This document shows, in pieces, positions 20,735 through 29,088 of a stretch of DNA of 64,000 bases (position 1 is the stretch's first letter; each line of letters starts with the position of its first letter). A program made the position numbers and the translations under genes. The notes under the pieces are model-generated. The model saw nothing but the letters and a program-made list of their open reading frames with translations. It made no database searches and was not told the DNA's origin. This stretch comes from Stella humosa (lineage in GTDB: Bacteria > Pseudomonadota > Alphaproteobacteria > ATCC43930 > Allostellaceae): positions 632,001-696,000 of the forward strand of contig NZ_AP019700.1 in NCBI RefSeq assembly GCF_006738645.1, read 5' to 3'.

Positions 20735-22282
20735 TCAGATGACGGCTTCGATCAGGTAGGGGCCGGGCGTGGCGATGGCGCGGGCCAGTTGCTCGTTGAA
20801 CTCCTCGGCCGTGGTCGCCCGGCTGCCGGCAACGCCCATGCCGCGGGCCATGTCGACCCAGTTCAGGTCGGGCCGGTCGAGGCTCAGCATGTCGATCGCC
20901 TTCCGTCCCGGGTTGTGCGCGCCGACATTGTGCAGCTCGCCGCGCAGGATGGCGTAGGAGCGGTTGGAGAAGATGACGTTGACGACGTTCAGCCCTTCCC
21001 GCGCCATCGTCCACAGGGCCTGCACCGTGTACATGCCGCTGCCGTCGCCTTCCAGGCACAGCACCTTGCGGTCGGGGCAGGCAACCGCCGCCCCCAGCGC
21101 CAGCGGCAGGCCGAGGCCGATGGCCCCACCCGTGATCTGCAGCCAGTCATGCGGCGGCGCGCCCTTGGTGAAGGGGAAGAGGCCGCGGCCCGAGGTGACG
21201 GCCTCGTCGGCGACGATGCAGTTCTCGGGCATCAAGGCGCCGATGGCGTTGGCGCAGGCATCGACCGTGAGCGCGCCCTTCGACAGGCCGGGACGGACGG
21301 CGGGCTCGAACGGCACGGCCGCGCCCTTGGCGCCCACTTCGTCGGCCAGCCATTCCAGCGTGTGGATCAGGTCCTGGTCGATCGTCGCCAGGCGGAAGAT
21401 GTTGGCGCCCGGCGCCGTCATCACGCTGGGCTTGCCGGGATAGGCGAAGAAGCCGACCGGCCCCTTGGCGCCGACCAGGATCACCTGGCGGAAATCCTTC
21501 AGGCGGGCGATCGCCTGGTCGACCGGGTAGGGCACGCGGTCGACCGAGAAGCGGCCGGCGCCGCGCTCGGTGCGGCCGTTGGAGGTCTGGGCCAGCACCT
21601 GGCAGCCGGTCTTGGCGGCGATGGCTCCGGCGGCATTGGTCCCGGCGACGCGGAGCGCCTGCCCGGTGATCAGGATCAGGGTGCCCTTGGGGTCCTTCCG
21701 CAGCATCTCGGCCGCTTCGCGGATGGCTTCCCGGGTCACCTGCTCGCGCGGCGGCGGCTCGTCGACCTTGGCCGGGCCGGTGCCCTCGTTCCAGGCCGTG
21801 TCGGCCGGCAGGATCAGGGTGGCGATCTGGCCGGGCGCGGTGCGGGCGACGCGGATCGCCTCGGCGCCGTCGGCGGCGATCGTCTCGGCGGTCGGCGAGG
21901 TCTTCACCCAGGCCGAGAACGGCCGCGCGATGCCCTCGATGTCCGAGGTCAGGGGCGCGTCGTACTGGTGGTGATAGACCGCATGGTCGCCGACGATGTT
22001 CACCATCGGCGTGAAGGCGCGCCGGGCGTTGTGCAGGTTGGCGCCGCCATTGGCCAGGCCCGGGCCCAGGTGCAGCAGGGTGGCGGCCGGCTTGTCGGCC
22101 ATGCGGGCATAGCCGTCGGCCGCCCCGGTCACCACGCCCTCGAACAGGCCCAGCACGCAGCGCATGCCCTCGACGCGGTCGAGGGCGGCCACGAAATGCA
22201 TCTCCGAGGTGCCGGGATTGGTGAAGCAGACGTCGACGCCGCCGCCCACCAGGGTCCGTACCAGGCTTTCCGCACCGTTCAT
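20735..22282 (-). CDS. thiamine-diphosphate enzyme, acetolactate synthase large-subunit-like
   Basis: A 515-residue enzyme of the acetohydroxyacid synthase/benzoylformate decarboxylase superfamily. Three domains are visible: the PYR domain with the activating Glu49 (GLFEGVVTGAADGYARM), the central domain, and the PP domain with the ThDP/Mg motif EGDGSGMYTVQALW near residue 410 and SNRSY about 30 residues on. It is shorter than classical IlvB (~570) and no small subunit gene is adjacent, so a catabolic decarboxylase or carboligase role is as likely as branched-chain synthesis. GGAGAG lies upstream of ATG 22282. A MOSC gene follows closely. Confidence 0.85.
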   Translation of the reverse strand: MNGAESLVRTLVGGGVDVCFTNPGTSEMHFVAALDRVEGMRCVLGLFEGVVTGAADGYARMADKPAATLLHLGPGLANGGANLHNARRAFTPMVNIVGDHAVYHHQYDAPLTSDIEGIARPFSAWVKTSPTAETIAADGAEAIRVARTAPGQIATLILPADTAWNEGTGPAKVDEPPPREQVTREAIREAAEMLRKDPKGTLILITGQALRVAGTNAAGAIAAKTGCQVLAQTSNGRTERGAGRFSVDRVPYPVDQAIARLKDFRQVILVGAKGPVGFFAYPGKPSVMTAPGANIFRLATIDQDLIHTLEWLADEVGAKGAAVPFEPAVRPGLSKGALTVDACANAIGALMPENCIVADEAVTSGRGLFPFTKGAPPHDWLQITGGAIGLGLPLALGAAVACPDRKVLCLEGDGSGMYTVQALWTMAREGLNVVNVIFSNRSYAILRGELHNVGAHNPGRKAIDMLSLDRPDLNWVDMARGMGVAGSRATTAEEFNEQLARAIATPGPYLIEAVI

Positions 22283-22403
22283 TATAAGACTCTCCGTAAG
22301 GGCGCCGATCGCCTTCGGCCCGGGACCGCCGACGGTGCTGCCGCCGATGGTCCAGGTTCCAGGTGCGCTGTCGTCGACCGGATGGCGCGGGCGTCTGGCC
22401 CGC

Positions 22404-22444
22404 CGGGAACTGCGCCGCCGAATGTATCGGCGGCGCAGTTCCCG
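22404..22444 (-). terminator. 18-bp perfect hairpin downstream of terC
   Basis: CGGGAACTGCGCCGCCGA (22404-22421) is followed by a 5-nt loop and its exact complement (22427-22444). It lies just 3' of the terC gene on the minus strand. No T run follows on either side, so it is not a classical intrinsic terminator, but such a stem would block or stabilise transcript ends. Only one copy is noticed in the window. Confidence 0.6.
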
Positions 22445-22465
22445 CGCTAGTACCCGTTCCGGTTC

Positions 22466-23206
22466 CTAGTGCCCGCCGCCGCCCGCGGCTTCCTTGCGCC
22501 GCCGCCGCCCGGCGGCCATCAGGTTCAGGGTCTCGACCCCGACCGAGAAGCCCATGGCGACGTAGACGTAGCCCTTGGGGATGTGGAAGCCGAAGCCGTC
22601 GGCCACCAGCACCATGCCGATCAGCAGCAGGAAGCTGAGCGCCAGCATCTTCACCGTCGGATGGGCCGAGACGAAGGCGCTGAGCGGGCCGGACGCCACC
22701 AGCATCATGGCGACCGCGATGATGACGGCGGTCACCATGATCCACAGTTCCTCGGCCATCCCGACTGCGGTGATGACGCTGTCGAGCGAGAAGACCGCGT
22801 CCAGCACGATGATCTGCATGATCACGCCCTGGAAGGTGACCCGGGCCAGGGTGGCGCCGACCGCCTCGTCGTGGCCTTCCACGCGTTCATGGATCTCGCG
22901 CGTGCCCTTGTAGACAAGGAACAGGCCGCCCGCGATCAGGATGATGTCGCGCCACGAGAAGGGATGGCCGGCCACCTCGAAGACGACGGCGGTCAGGCCG
23001 GCGATCCACGCGATCGATGCCAGCAGCGCCAGCCGCATGATAAGGGCCAGGGCCAGCCCGATCTTGCGCGCGCGGTCGCGCTGCGCCTCCGGCAGCTTGT
23101 TGGCCAGGATCGCGATGAAGACGAGATTGTCGATGCCCAGCACGATCTCCAGCACCGTCAAGGTCGCCAGACTGGCCCACACATGCGGGTCGCTCAGCCA
23201 CTCCAT
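22466..23206 (-). CDS. TerC family integral membrane protein
   Basis: A 246-residue protein with about seven membrane segments and the TerC blocks VLEIVLGIDNLVFIAILA and QIIVLDAVFSLDSVITAVGM. The intramembrane Asp residues of both are thought to bind metal. Recent work on the family points to metal (Mn) loading of exported proteins and metal export. The C-terminus is a basic then Gly-rich tail ending GGGGH. It lies in a probable unit with the 109-residue membrane protein upstream (45 nt apart). Confidence 0.9.
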   Translation of the reverse strand: MEWLSDPHVWASLATLTVLEIVLGIDNLVFIAILANKLPEAQRDRARKIGLALALIMRLALLASIAWIAGLTAVVFEVAGHPFSWRDIILIAGGLFLVYKGTREIHERVEGHDEAVGATLARVTFQGVIMQIIVLDAVFSLDSVITAVGMAEELWIMVTAVIIAVAMMLVASGPLSAFVSAHPTVKMLALSFLLLIGMVLVADGFGFHIPKGYVYVAMGFSVGVETLNLMAAGRRRRKEAAGGGGH

Positions 23207-23251
23207 TGTTCAGCCCCCTGATTCTCGCGTTGATTGTATCGACCGACCGCC

Positions 23252-23581
23252 TCAGCGCAGCGCCCGCAGCCGCGCCAGGATCACCGCCGCCAGGCCGAAC
23301 AGCAGGGCCAGGATCGGTGCCAGGATCACCAGCACCGCCTCCGCCACCAGCAGCCCGCCCAGGGCGCTGCTGCCAACGACGAAGAGGCCGACGAGGATCC
23401 CCGGCGCATCCAGCGCGTCGATCAGCCCGATCAGCCCGCCCGCGGCCGCGGTTCCGCCGCGCACGGTCCAGCGGCTGTGCGCCAGGAACGACAGCAGGAT
23501 CGCGGTGGTGGCGATGACGGGATGCATGATGGTGCCGAGCAGGGGCACCAGCAGCGCGACCGGATCGTCGAAGCTGCTCAT
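23252..23581 (-). CDS. small membrane protein of unknown function
   Basis: A 109-residue protein with three hydrophobic segments (about 8-34, 50-72 and 78-104), separated by a short charged stretch SRWTVRGG. No family is recognised with confidence. It is on the same strand as terC, ending 45 nt before it, and may be co-transcribed. Confidence 0.6.
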   Translation of the reverse strand: MSSFDDPVALLVPLLGTIMHPVIATTAILLSFLAHSRWTVRGGTAAAGGLIGLIDALDAPGILVGLFVVGSSALGGLLVAEAVLVILAPILALLFGLAAVILARLRALR

Positions 23582-23772
23582 CGGCGACAGGGCCGGGCAC
23601 GGGCGGGGATGGGCATTCGCATCGGACGGGCACAGATATAGGTTAGATTTCGCCGCGCGCCAGACGATTTGCCAGGATTGGCCGCAACGGCGGGTTTCCG
23701 TCCGGGGTGCGCGCGTATTATGACGGGCTCGGCCGCGGCCGCCGCCGCGCCCCCTGTTCGGAGGTCGTCCAG

Positions 23773-24621
23773 ATGCGCGCCCATGTCCTCGGCATCGATC
23801 ATGTCATCGTCCTGGTCCGCGAGTTGGAGGCGGCCGCGGCCGACTATGGCCGGCTCGGCTTCACGATATCGCCGCGCGGCACCCACAGCGCCCACATGGG
23901 CACCGGCAACCATACCATCATGTTCGAGCGCGATTACTTCGAGCTGATGGGCGTGCTGGCGCCGACCGACGCCAATGCCCGCTGGCGCGAACTGCTGGCG
24001 CGGCGCGAGGGGATGAGCGGCGTCGCGCTCAAGACCGACAAGGCATCGGGTGCCGCGGCCGAGATGCGGGCGGCCGGCATTGCCGCGGCCGATCCAGTGC
24101 ATTTCGCCCGCCCCGTCGACCTGCCCGGCGGCGGCAAGGGCGAGGCCGCCTTCGACACCACCCAGTTCCCGCCCGAGGCGACGCCGGACGCGCGCATGTT
24201 CTGCTGCCAGCACCTGACGCCGCACACCGTGTGGATCGCCGCACTCCAGCGCCACGCCAACAGCGCCCATGGCTTGGCCGAGGTGTTGCTGGCGACCGAT
24301 GACCCGGCGGAGGCCGGTGCCGCCTATGCCCGCATCTTCGATCGCGACACGGCCCCGGTGCCGGGTGGTGTCGCGGTCGCCACCGGCAACACCCCGCTGG
24401 TCCTGCTGGGCCCGGGCGCGTTGGCGGCGCGCTACCCGGCCGTCGACCTGGCGGCGCTGCCGGCCCGCGGGCTGGCGGGTTTCGTCGTCCGCGTCCGCCG
24501 GCGCGAGGATGCACGTGCGGCCCTGCTGGCCGGCGGCGTCGCCTTCGTCGAGGAAGGGCGCTCGCTGGTGGTCGGGCCGGCGGCCGCGCGCGGCGCCCTG
24601 ATCGAGTTCCGACCGGACTAG
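23773..24621 (+). CDS. VOC family protein, glyoxalase-like
   Basis: A 282-residue protein with two vicinal-oxygen-chelate modules. The first begins GIDHVIVLVRELEAAAADYGRLGF with a probable metal-ligand His10, and then HMGTGNHTIMFERDYFELMG. The second half repeats the pattern (HGLAEVLLATDDPAEAGAAYARIF). This is the glyoxalase-3-like subgroup with no set substrate. ATG 23773 has GGAGG 9 nt upstream; the frame is open further upstream but not conserved-looking. Confidence 0.8.
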   Translation: MRAHVLGIDHVIVLVRELEAAAADYGRLGFTISPRGTHSAHMGTGNHTIMFERDYFELMGVLAPTDANARWRELLARREGMSGVALKTDKASGAAAEMRAAGIAAADPVHFARPVDLPGGGKGEAAFDTTQFPPEATPDARMFCCQHLTPHTVWIAALQRHANSAHGLAEVLLATDDPAEAGAAYARIFDRDTAPVPGGVAVATGNTPLVLLGPGALAARYPAVDLAALPARGLAGFVVRVRRREDARAALLAGGVAFVEEGRSLVVGPAAARGALIEFRPD

Positions 24622-24690
24622 GGACAGGTGCCGTCGATCGCGGCTAGTATTGGGTTGATCGTGATTGAGGCGGCAGGAAAGGGGCCAGGA

Positions 24691-24927
24691 ATGCGGACGC
24701 GTTGGATCGTTCTGGGACTGGCGGTCGGGCTGGGCCTTGCGGGATGTGCCGGAGATTCCGACCTCATCCTGGAGCGCAAGGGCAACGAACTGACGGTGCG
24801 CATTCCCGAAGGCAACCCCGGCGCGGCCCATCGCGCAGCGCGCGATGCCTGCGCGCTGGATCGCAAGAACGCCAGCATCATCGGCGTCAGCGCCGACCGC
24901 CTGAAGTTCGTCTGCCAGCCTTTCTAG
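24691..24927 (+). CDS. small lipoprotein
   Basis: A 78-residue protein with a lipoprotein signal: Arg-rich n-region MRTRWIV, a hydrophobic core, and the lipobox LAGC with Cys19 as the lipidation site. The mature part holds two further Cys (DACALD and KFVCQPF) that could form a disulfide. AGGAAAGGGG precedes ATG 24691. No family is recognised. It is probably an outer- or inner-membrane-anchored periplasmic protein. Confidence 0.7.
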   Translation: MRTRWIVLGLAVGLGLAGCAGDSDLILERKGNELTVRIPEGNPGAAHRAARDACALDRKNASIIGVSADRLKFVCQPF

Positions 24928-24963
24928 GCTGGCCGGTCTAGGCTGGCCGGCCGTGGGCTGGGG

Positions 24964-25419
24964 TCAGGCGGTGGCGCGACGCGCCAGCACGCGCTTGCGG
25001 GCGGCGCCGCGATCCTGGTCCGAGACGTGGACGAGGCCGGCGATCCGCCGAACCAGCGCGTCCTCCTGCGGATCGAGCCGGCCGTCGGCATAGGCCACCT
25101 CCCACAGCATCTCGATCAGTTCGATGCGCTGGTCGGCGTCGTAGTCGTCCGTGACGCGGCGGATATGGCGATACATCCCGACCGAGCGGTCCTGCGCTTC
25201 CTCGGCCGCGGTCAGCAACCGGTCGGTCTCTGTCGGCGCCAGGCCGAAGCGCCGGGCCAGCACGTCGCGGATCGCCTGCTGTTCGGCGGCATCGAAGCCG
25301 TCATCCATGCGTGCCGCCTCGATCAGCAGGGCGGCCACCGCTAGCTGCAATTCATCCACCCGGCTGCCCCGCAGCCGCGGCGCTGGGCCGGTGAACATCT
25401 CAAGCAGTCGGTCGAACAT
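24964..25419 (-). CDS. TerB-like (tellurite resistance TerB family) protein
   Basis: A 151-residue all-helical protein matching the TerB/DjlA N-terminal fold. The two acidic helix-turn segments are EAARMDDGFDAAEQQAIRDV and EVAYADGRLDPQEDALVRRI, where Asp/Glu may bind metal. The role in the family is poorly defined. ATG 25419 is chosen because the N-terminal helix (MFDRLLEMFTG) is usual; the frame is open further upstream but that part is not like the family. It is transcribed away from nepR-ecfG. Confidence 0.82.
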   Translation of the reverse strand: MFDRLLEMFTGPAPRLRGSRVDELQLAVAALLIEAARMDDGFDAAEQQAIRDVLARRFGLAPTETDRLLTAAEEAQDRSVGMYRHIRRVTDDYDADQRIELIEMLWEVAYADGRLDPQEDALVRRIAGLVHVSDQDRGAARKRVLARRATA

Positions 25420-25739
25420 GGAAGAAGCGCCCTCGGTTGCGTCCTGGTGGCGAACAGATGGGCCTTCGGCCCTTCCAGGAAGCATCGGCCACAAGAATGC
25501 CTTTTTGTCGTCCGCTTTCCATCGGATTCCACCCCTGAAATGGGATGGCTCAAGAGCGGTGGCGGCCATCGCCGCCCGGGCAAGAAGGAGTTGATAAAAA
25601 GAATTTCCGTTTGGACGATTACGCGTGGATCGGAATCGCTTCTGCTGCGTTGAACCTCTCGGCAGAGAATGCGTGGAAGCATCCGACCCCTCCCGGCATA
25701 CCGGGGCAGTACGTGATCGACCCCAGACGGGAGCCGCCG
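25420..25739. other. 320-nt gene-free region between terB-like gene and nepR
   Basis: No ORF here is convincing. It holds a short hairpin GGGCC-TTC-GGCCC (25460-25472), an AT-richer stretch around 25590-25615 (TTGATAAAAAGAATTT) that could contain a housekeeping promoter, and a near-consensus EcfG promoter at 25627-25651. The nepR frame stays open upstream to 25545 but lies before the predicted transcription start. Confidence 0.6.
25627..25651 (+). promoter_or_regulatory. candidate EcfG-type promoter of nepR-ecfG
   Basis: GGATC-N16-CGTT, one base away from the GGAAC-N16-CGTT consensus of general-stress ECF15 sigma factors. Spacing to the predicted GTG start of nepR is about 90 nt. Autoregulation of nepR-ecfG is common in alphaproteobacteria. 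Confidence 0.6.
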
Positions 25740-26048
25740 GTGGCCGACGAGAAGAAGACGGAGCGGATGCGCGCGGAAGAGGGGCCAGGGACCAGCCGTC
25801 AGGGCGCTGATCCAAAGGCCGCCCCGGAGCGTAACTTCTTCGACCAGTGGGTCGACCGCCGGCTGAAGACGATGCACGACGCGGTACTAGACGAGAAGAT
25901 TCCGGACGACATGCTGCGGATGCTTCTCGGGGACGTATCGGGCGAACAGATCATTCAAGAGCGAGGGACGAGCGATGATGCGAACCGACCCCAGCCAGAC
26001 GGCAACCCCGACGCAGACCCCCGTGCGGGTCGCGACCGCCGCCACTGA
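25740..26048 (+). CDS. nepR: NepR-like anti-sigma factor
   Basis: A 102-residue protein whose core NFFDQWVDRRLKTMHDAVLD-EKIPDDMLRMLLG matches the NepR helix-loop-helix that clamps EcfG in the absence of stress. PhyR~P would relieve it. The start is GTG 25740 with GGGAG at a 6-nt spacing; upstream in-frame codons lie near or before the putative promoter. NepR is usually about 60 residues; this one has a charged N-terminal ~30 and a polar C-terminal tail, and it overlaps the sigma gene by 74 nt. phyR is not in the window, so partner switching must depend on a distant gene. Confidence 0.8.
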   Translation: MADEKKTERMRAEEGPGTSRQGADPKAAPERNFFDQWVDRRLKTMHDAVLDEKIPDDMLRMLLGDVSGEQIIQERGTSDDANRPQPDGNPDADPRAGRDRRH

Positions 26049-26637
26049 CGGCACCCAGGGCCCTTCCGTCACCGCCTTCCGCGGCGATTTCCGCAAGGGG
26101 CTGCTGCTTTGCCTGCCCCAGCTCCGTGCCTTCGCCCGCGTGCTGACCGGGGCGCGCGACCGCGCCGACGACCTGGTCCAGGATGCGCTGACGCGCGCGC
26201 TGGCGGCCGAGCACCGTTTCGAGCAGGGCACCAACATCCGTGCCTGGCTGATGACCATCCTGCGCAACCAGTGGATCAGCGACCTGCGCTCGGCGCGCCG
26301 CCACCGCAGCGAGGAACTGACCCCCGATCTCGCCACCCTGCCGGCGGCCCAGTTGCCGACCGTGGCCCTGGCCGAGCTGGGGCGCGCCATGGAGAAGCTG
26401 TCGGCGTCCCACCGCGAGGTGCTGATGCTGGTCGCCGCCTCCGGCCTCGACCATGAGGAAGCGGCGCAGATCTGCGGCTGTGCGGTCGGCACGATCAAGA
26501 GCCGCCTCAATCGCGCCCGCAACCATCTGCACGAGCTGCTGGAAGGCCCGGCCGAGGCCCGGGCGGACGACGGCGAGACGCCGGTCCGCACCCGCCGTCC
26601 GGCCGCCGTGGCCGAGGTGGAGCTGCACGCCGGCTGA
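25975..26637 (+). CDS. ecfG: EcfG-type ECF sigma factor (general stress response)
   Basis: A 220-residue ECF sigma factor. Region 2 is DFRKGLLLCLPQLRAFARVL to NQWISDLRSARR, with RADDLVQDALTRAL in 2.1-2.2 and NIRAWLMTILRNQW in 2.3-2.4. Region 4 is EKLSASHREVLMLVAASGLD and GTIKSRLNRARNHL. The sequence and the adjacent nepR put it in the ECF15/EcfG group. ATG 25975 has GAGGG upstream. A strong terminator follows. Target promoters of matching consensus occur downstream at 28.7-31.1 kb. Confidence 0.92.
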   Translation: MMRTDPSQTATPTQTPVRVATAATDGTQGPSVTAFRGDFRKGLLLCLPQLRAFARVLTGARDRADDLVQDALTRALAAEHRFEQGTNIRAWLMTILRNQWISDLRSARRHRSEELTPDLATLPAAQLPTVALAELGRAMEKLSASHREVLMLVAASGLDHEEAAQICGCAVGTIKSRLNRARNHLHELLEGPAEARADDGETPVRTRRPAAVAEVELHAG

Positions 26638-26683
26638 CGGCTGCCCGTACTGAGCTGCCCGCACCGACAAGCGGCCCGTGAAA

Positions 26684-26714
26684 GGGGCGCCGGCGATCCG
26701 CCGGCGCCCCTTTT
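26684..26714 (+). terminator. rho-independent terminator of nepR-ecfG
   Basis: GGGGCGCCGGCG pairs with CGCCGGCGCCCC around an ATC loop and is followed by TTTT. The 12-bp stem lies about 45 nt after the ecfG stop. Confidence 0.9.
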
Positions 26715-26786
26715 CCGTTCTTGTCTCCCGCCGGCTGCGGTCGTATGGACGCGGGCTCGCGCCTTTTCCGGTAACCGAGGACCATC

Positions 26787-28070
26787 ATGCCTGCCATCGC
26801 CGACCTGTCGGTCGAGGAACTGGACCAGCAGCTAGAGAGCATCCGCCAGGAGTACGAGGCATTCCGCGCCCGCGGGCTGAAGCTCGACATGACCCGCGGC
26901 AAGCCTGCCGCCGACCAGCTCGACCTGGCCGCCGGCATGCTGGCGTTGCCCGGCAACCGCGACCATTTCACTGAGGCCGGCGAGGACGCGCGTAACTATG
27001 GCGGCCTCCAGGGCCTGCCCGAGGCCCGCGCCCTGTTCCAGACGCTGATGGGGGCACCGGCCGATCGCATCGTCATCGGCGACAATTCCAGCCTGGCGCT
27101 GATGCACGACACGCTGGTCTGGGCGTTGCTGAAGGGCGTGCCGGGCTCCGTGCGGCCGTGGTCGCGCGAGGCTTCGCCGGCCTTCATATGCCCGGTGCCG
27201 GGCTATGACCGGCATTTCGCGATCTGCGAGGAATTCGGCATCCGCATGCTGCCGGTGCCGCTGACGGGCGAAGGGCCCGACATGGACCAGGTCGAGGCGC
27301 TGGCGCGCGACCCCGCGGTCAAGGGCATGTGGTGCGTGCCGAAATACTCCAACCCCAGCGGCGAGGTCTATTCCGACGCCACGGTCGAGCGGCTGGCGCG
27401 GATGCAGACGGCCGCCCCCGACTTCCGCCTGTTCTGGGACAATGCCTATGCCGTCCACCACCTGACCGAGGAGCGGCGGGCGATCCCCAACATCCTCGAT
27501 CTGTGTGCGGCGGCCGGCCATCCCGATCGCGCCTTCGTCTTCGCCTCGACCTCGAAGATCACCTTGGCCGGGGCGGGCCTGGCGCTGTTCGCGGGCTCCG
27601 ACGCCAACGTCCGCTGGTATCTGGCGCGCGCCGGCAAGCGCACGATCGGGCCGGACAAGCTGAGCCAGATCCGCCATGTCCGCTTCCTGCGCGACGACGC
27701 CGGATTGCAGCGGCACATGGACGGGCATCGCCGGCTCCTGGTGCCCAAGTTCGACGCCGTCGCCGACGCGCTGGAGGCCCGCCTTGGCGGCACGGGTGCG
27801 GCGCGCTGGACCAAGCCCGAGGGCGGCTATTTCATCACGGTCGACGGCATGGACGGGACCGCCCGGCGCGTCGTCGAACTGGCCAAGGCGGCCGGCATGG
27901 CCCTGACGCCGGCCGGCGCCACATCGCCCCACGGACAGGACCCGCACGACCGCACCCTGCGCTTGGCGCCGACCTTTCCCTCGCTCGACGAAGTGAAGAC
28001 GGCGTCGGAGGGTATCGCGCTCTGCATCCTGCTGGCGGGCCTGGAGAAGCGGCGGGCCGAGATCGGCTGA
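26787..28070 (+). CDS. PLP-dependent aminotransferase (aspartate aminotransferase-like, class I/II fold)
   Basis: A 427-residue fold-type I aminotransferase. The PLP Lys is about K257 in ASTSKITLAGAGLALF, the Asn/Pro block is PKYSNPSGEVYSD, the cofactor Asp is in WDNAYAVHHL, and the substrate-carboxylate Arg is probably in RTLRLAPTFPS. The N-terminal GLKLDMTRGKPA belongs to the PF12897-like group, distinct from AspC. ATG 26787 is clear. It is flanked by terminators on both sides, so it is monocistronic. The natural amino donor is not determined. Confidence 0.87.
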   Translation: MPAIADLSVEELDQQLESIRQEYEAFRARGLKLDMTRGKPAADQLDLAAGMLALPGNRDHFTEAGEDARNYGGLQGLPEARALFQTLMGAPADRIVIGDNSSLALMHDTLVWALLKGVPGSVRPWSREASPAFICPVPGYDRHFAICEEFGIRMLPVPLTGEGPDMDQVEALARDPAVKGMWCVPKYSNPSGEVYSDATVERLARMQTAAPDFRLFWDNAYAVHHLTEERRAIPNILDLCAAAGHPDRAFVFASTSKITLAGAGLALFAGSDANVRWYLARAGKRTIGPDKLSQIRHVRFLRDDAGLQRHMDGHRRLLVPKFDAVADALEARLGGTGAARWTKPEGGYFITVDGMDGTARRVVELAKAAGMALTPAGATSPHGQDPHDRTLRLAPTFPSLDEVKTASEGIALCILLAGLEKRRAEIG

Positions 28071-28080
28071 GACGACGAAA

Positions 28081-28108
28081 AGGGCGCCGGCGTTGCCGCC
28101 GGCGCCCC
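28081..28108. terminator. bidirectional hairpin between the aminotransferase and the PRC-barrel gene
   Basis: GGGCGCCGGCG (28082-28092) pairs with CGCCGGCGCCC (28097-28107) around a TTGC loop. An A run lies on the left and a C/T-rich end on the right, so it can serve the plus-strand aminotransferase gene and the minus-strand gene ending at 28129. The stem core is nearly the same as in the ecfG terminator. Confidence 0.8.
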
Positions 28109-28128
28109 TCTGCCTAGGCTCCTGAAGT

Positions 28129-28566
28129 TCAGCCCTGGTATTCGGGCTGGCTCTGAAGCTGCTCCTTGGTCACGTTGTAGGTGACCGTGCGGTCGGCGCC
28201 GAAGCTGAGTTCGTTCCACGGCACGGCCACCTTGCGATCGCCGATGCCGAGGAAGCCGCCGACCGAGAGGACGGCCATCACGACCTGATCCTTCTCGCGC
28301 ACCACGAGATCCTCGATCGAGCCGACATTCTCGCCGGCGCTGTTCTTCACCTTGGTGCCGATGATCTTGGACACGCGCATGCCCGTGACCGGGTTGCCGT
28401 CGTCCTTGCGGGCGACCGGCGCACGGTCAGCCGGAGCCACCATCGGGGCGGGGGTCACGACCGCCGGACGGTCGGTCGTCGGGGCCGGCATCGTCGTCTG
28501 GGCGATCGTCGGGGCGGCGGCAATGGCGCCGATGGTGGCGAGAATGGCAATCATCGAACTACGCAT
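28129..28566 (-). CDS. exported PRC-barrel domain protein
   Basis: A 145-residue protein with a signal peptide (MRSSMIAILATIGAIAAAPT to about IAQ), a Pro/Ala-rich linker and a PRC-barrel from about residue 62. The barrel shows KIIGTKVKNSAGENVGSIED, VVMAVLSVGGFLGIGDRKVA and VPWNEL. The GGFLGIG-VPW pattern is typical of small periplasmic or surface PRC-barrel proteins in alphaproteobacteria, often stress-induced. A degenerate EcfG-like promoter lies about 100 nt upstream. It is paralogous in its barrel to the protein at 29587-29964. Confidence 0.85.
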   Translation of the reverse strand: MRSSMIAILATIGAIAAAPTIAQTTMPAPTTDRPAVVTPAPMVAPADRAPVARKDDGNPVTGMRVSKIIGTKVKNSAGENVGSIEDLVVREKDQVVMAVLSVGGFLGIGDRKVAVPWNELSFGADRTVTYNVTKEQLQSQPEYQG

Positions 28567-28662
28567 GATGTCCTCCTGTTTGGTCGTGGGTTCCAGCCGG
28601 TGGGCAAGCCCTGCTGCGCTGTGGAGCGCGCGGCCTCATCCGACCGTCCCTACCCCTCTAGA

Positions 28663-28688
28663 ACCGGGACGCGCGGCCGAAAGTTCCA
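28663..28688 (-). promoter_or_regulatory. degenerate EcfG-like promoter for the PRC-barrel gene
   Basis: On the minus strand GGAAC (28688-28684) is followed after 17 nt by CGGT (or after 18 nt by GGTT). This is weaker than the exact sites nearby, but it sits at a sensible distance from the start at 28566. Confidence 0.35.
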
Positions 28689-28712
28689 TCGCCTTCGCTG
28701 AAGGATTTACCG

Positions 28713-28737
28713 GAACCTAAGCAGGGGCGGGGCGTTC
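28713..28737 (+). promoter_or_regulatory. EcfG promoter of the DUF883/YqjE-like operon
   Basis: Exact GGAAC-N16-CGTT, 36 nt before the start of the DUF883-like gene. Matches the alphaproteobacterial general stress consensus. Confidence 0.85.
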
Positions 28738-28773
28738 GCATCGCGGGAAATCGAAGCCGGAAAGGAAATTTCC

Positions 28774-29088
28774 ATGGCCAGCACTGACCGCGAGGTTCGC
28801 AAGATGAAGTCCAGCATCCAGTCTCTCCAGGGCGCCCTCGCCACCATCGCGGGCGATATCGAACAGCTTGGCGCCAGCACCGGTGCCGCCGGTGCGGCCG
28901 GGCTCGAACAGACCAAGGCCAAGCTCGACGATATCCGTCTGCAGATCGGCGATCTGCTGCACGACCAGATCGAGCGGGCCGAGGAGGTCACCGATTCCGT
29001 GAAGCGGTCGGTGTCCGACAATCCGATGACGGCCCTGGCGGCCGCCTTCGCGGCCGGTGTGGCCGCCGCCATTCTCCTGCGGCGCTGA
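28774..29088 (+). CDS. DUF883/ElaB-YqjD-like membrane-anchored protein
   Basis: A 104-residue protein: a long amphipathic helical region (about 10-80, with SSIQSLQGALATIAGDIEQL and a second helix DDIRLQIGDLLHDQ) followed by a single C-terminal membrane helix with PMTALAAAFAAGVAAAILLRR as its edge. This is the architecture of ElaB/YqjD proteins, which bind ribosomes or sit at the membrane under stress in enterics. An exact EcfG promoter precedes it. Its stop overlaps the start of the next gene. Confidence 0.82.
   Translation: MASTDREVRKMKSSIQSLQGALATIAGDIEQLGASTGAAGAAGLEQTKAKLDDIRLQIGDLLHDQIERAEEVTDSVKRSVSDNPMTALAAAFAAGVAAAILLRR

Noticed and set aside
24923-24950. Short tandem duplication TCTAGGCTGGCCGG at the end of the lipoprotein gene
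   Set aside because: Only two short copies; no sign of a mobile element or regulatory role.
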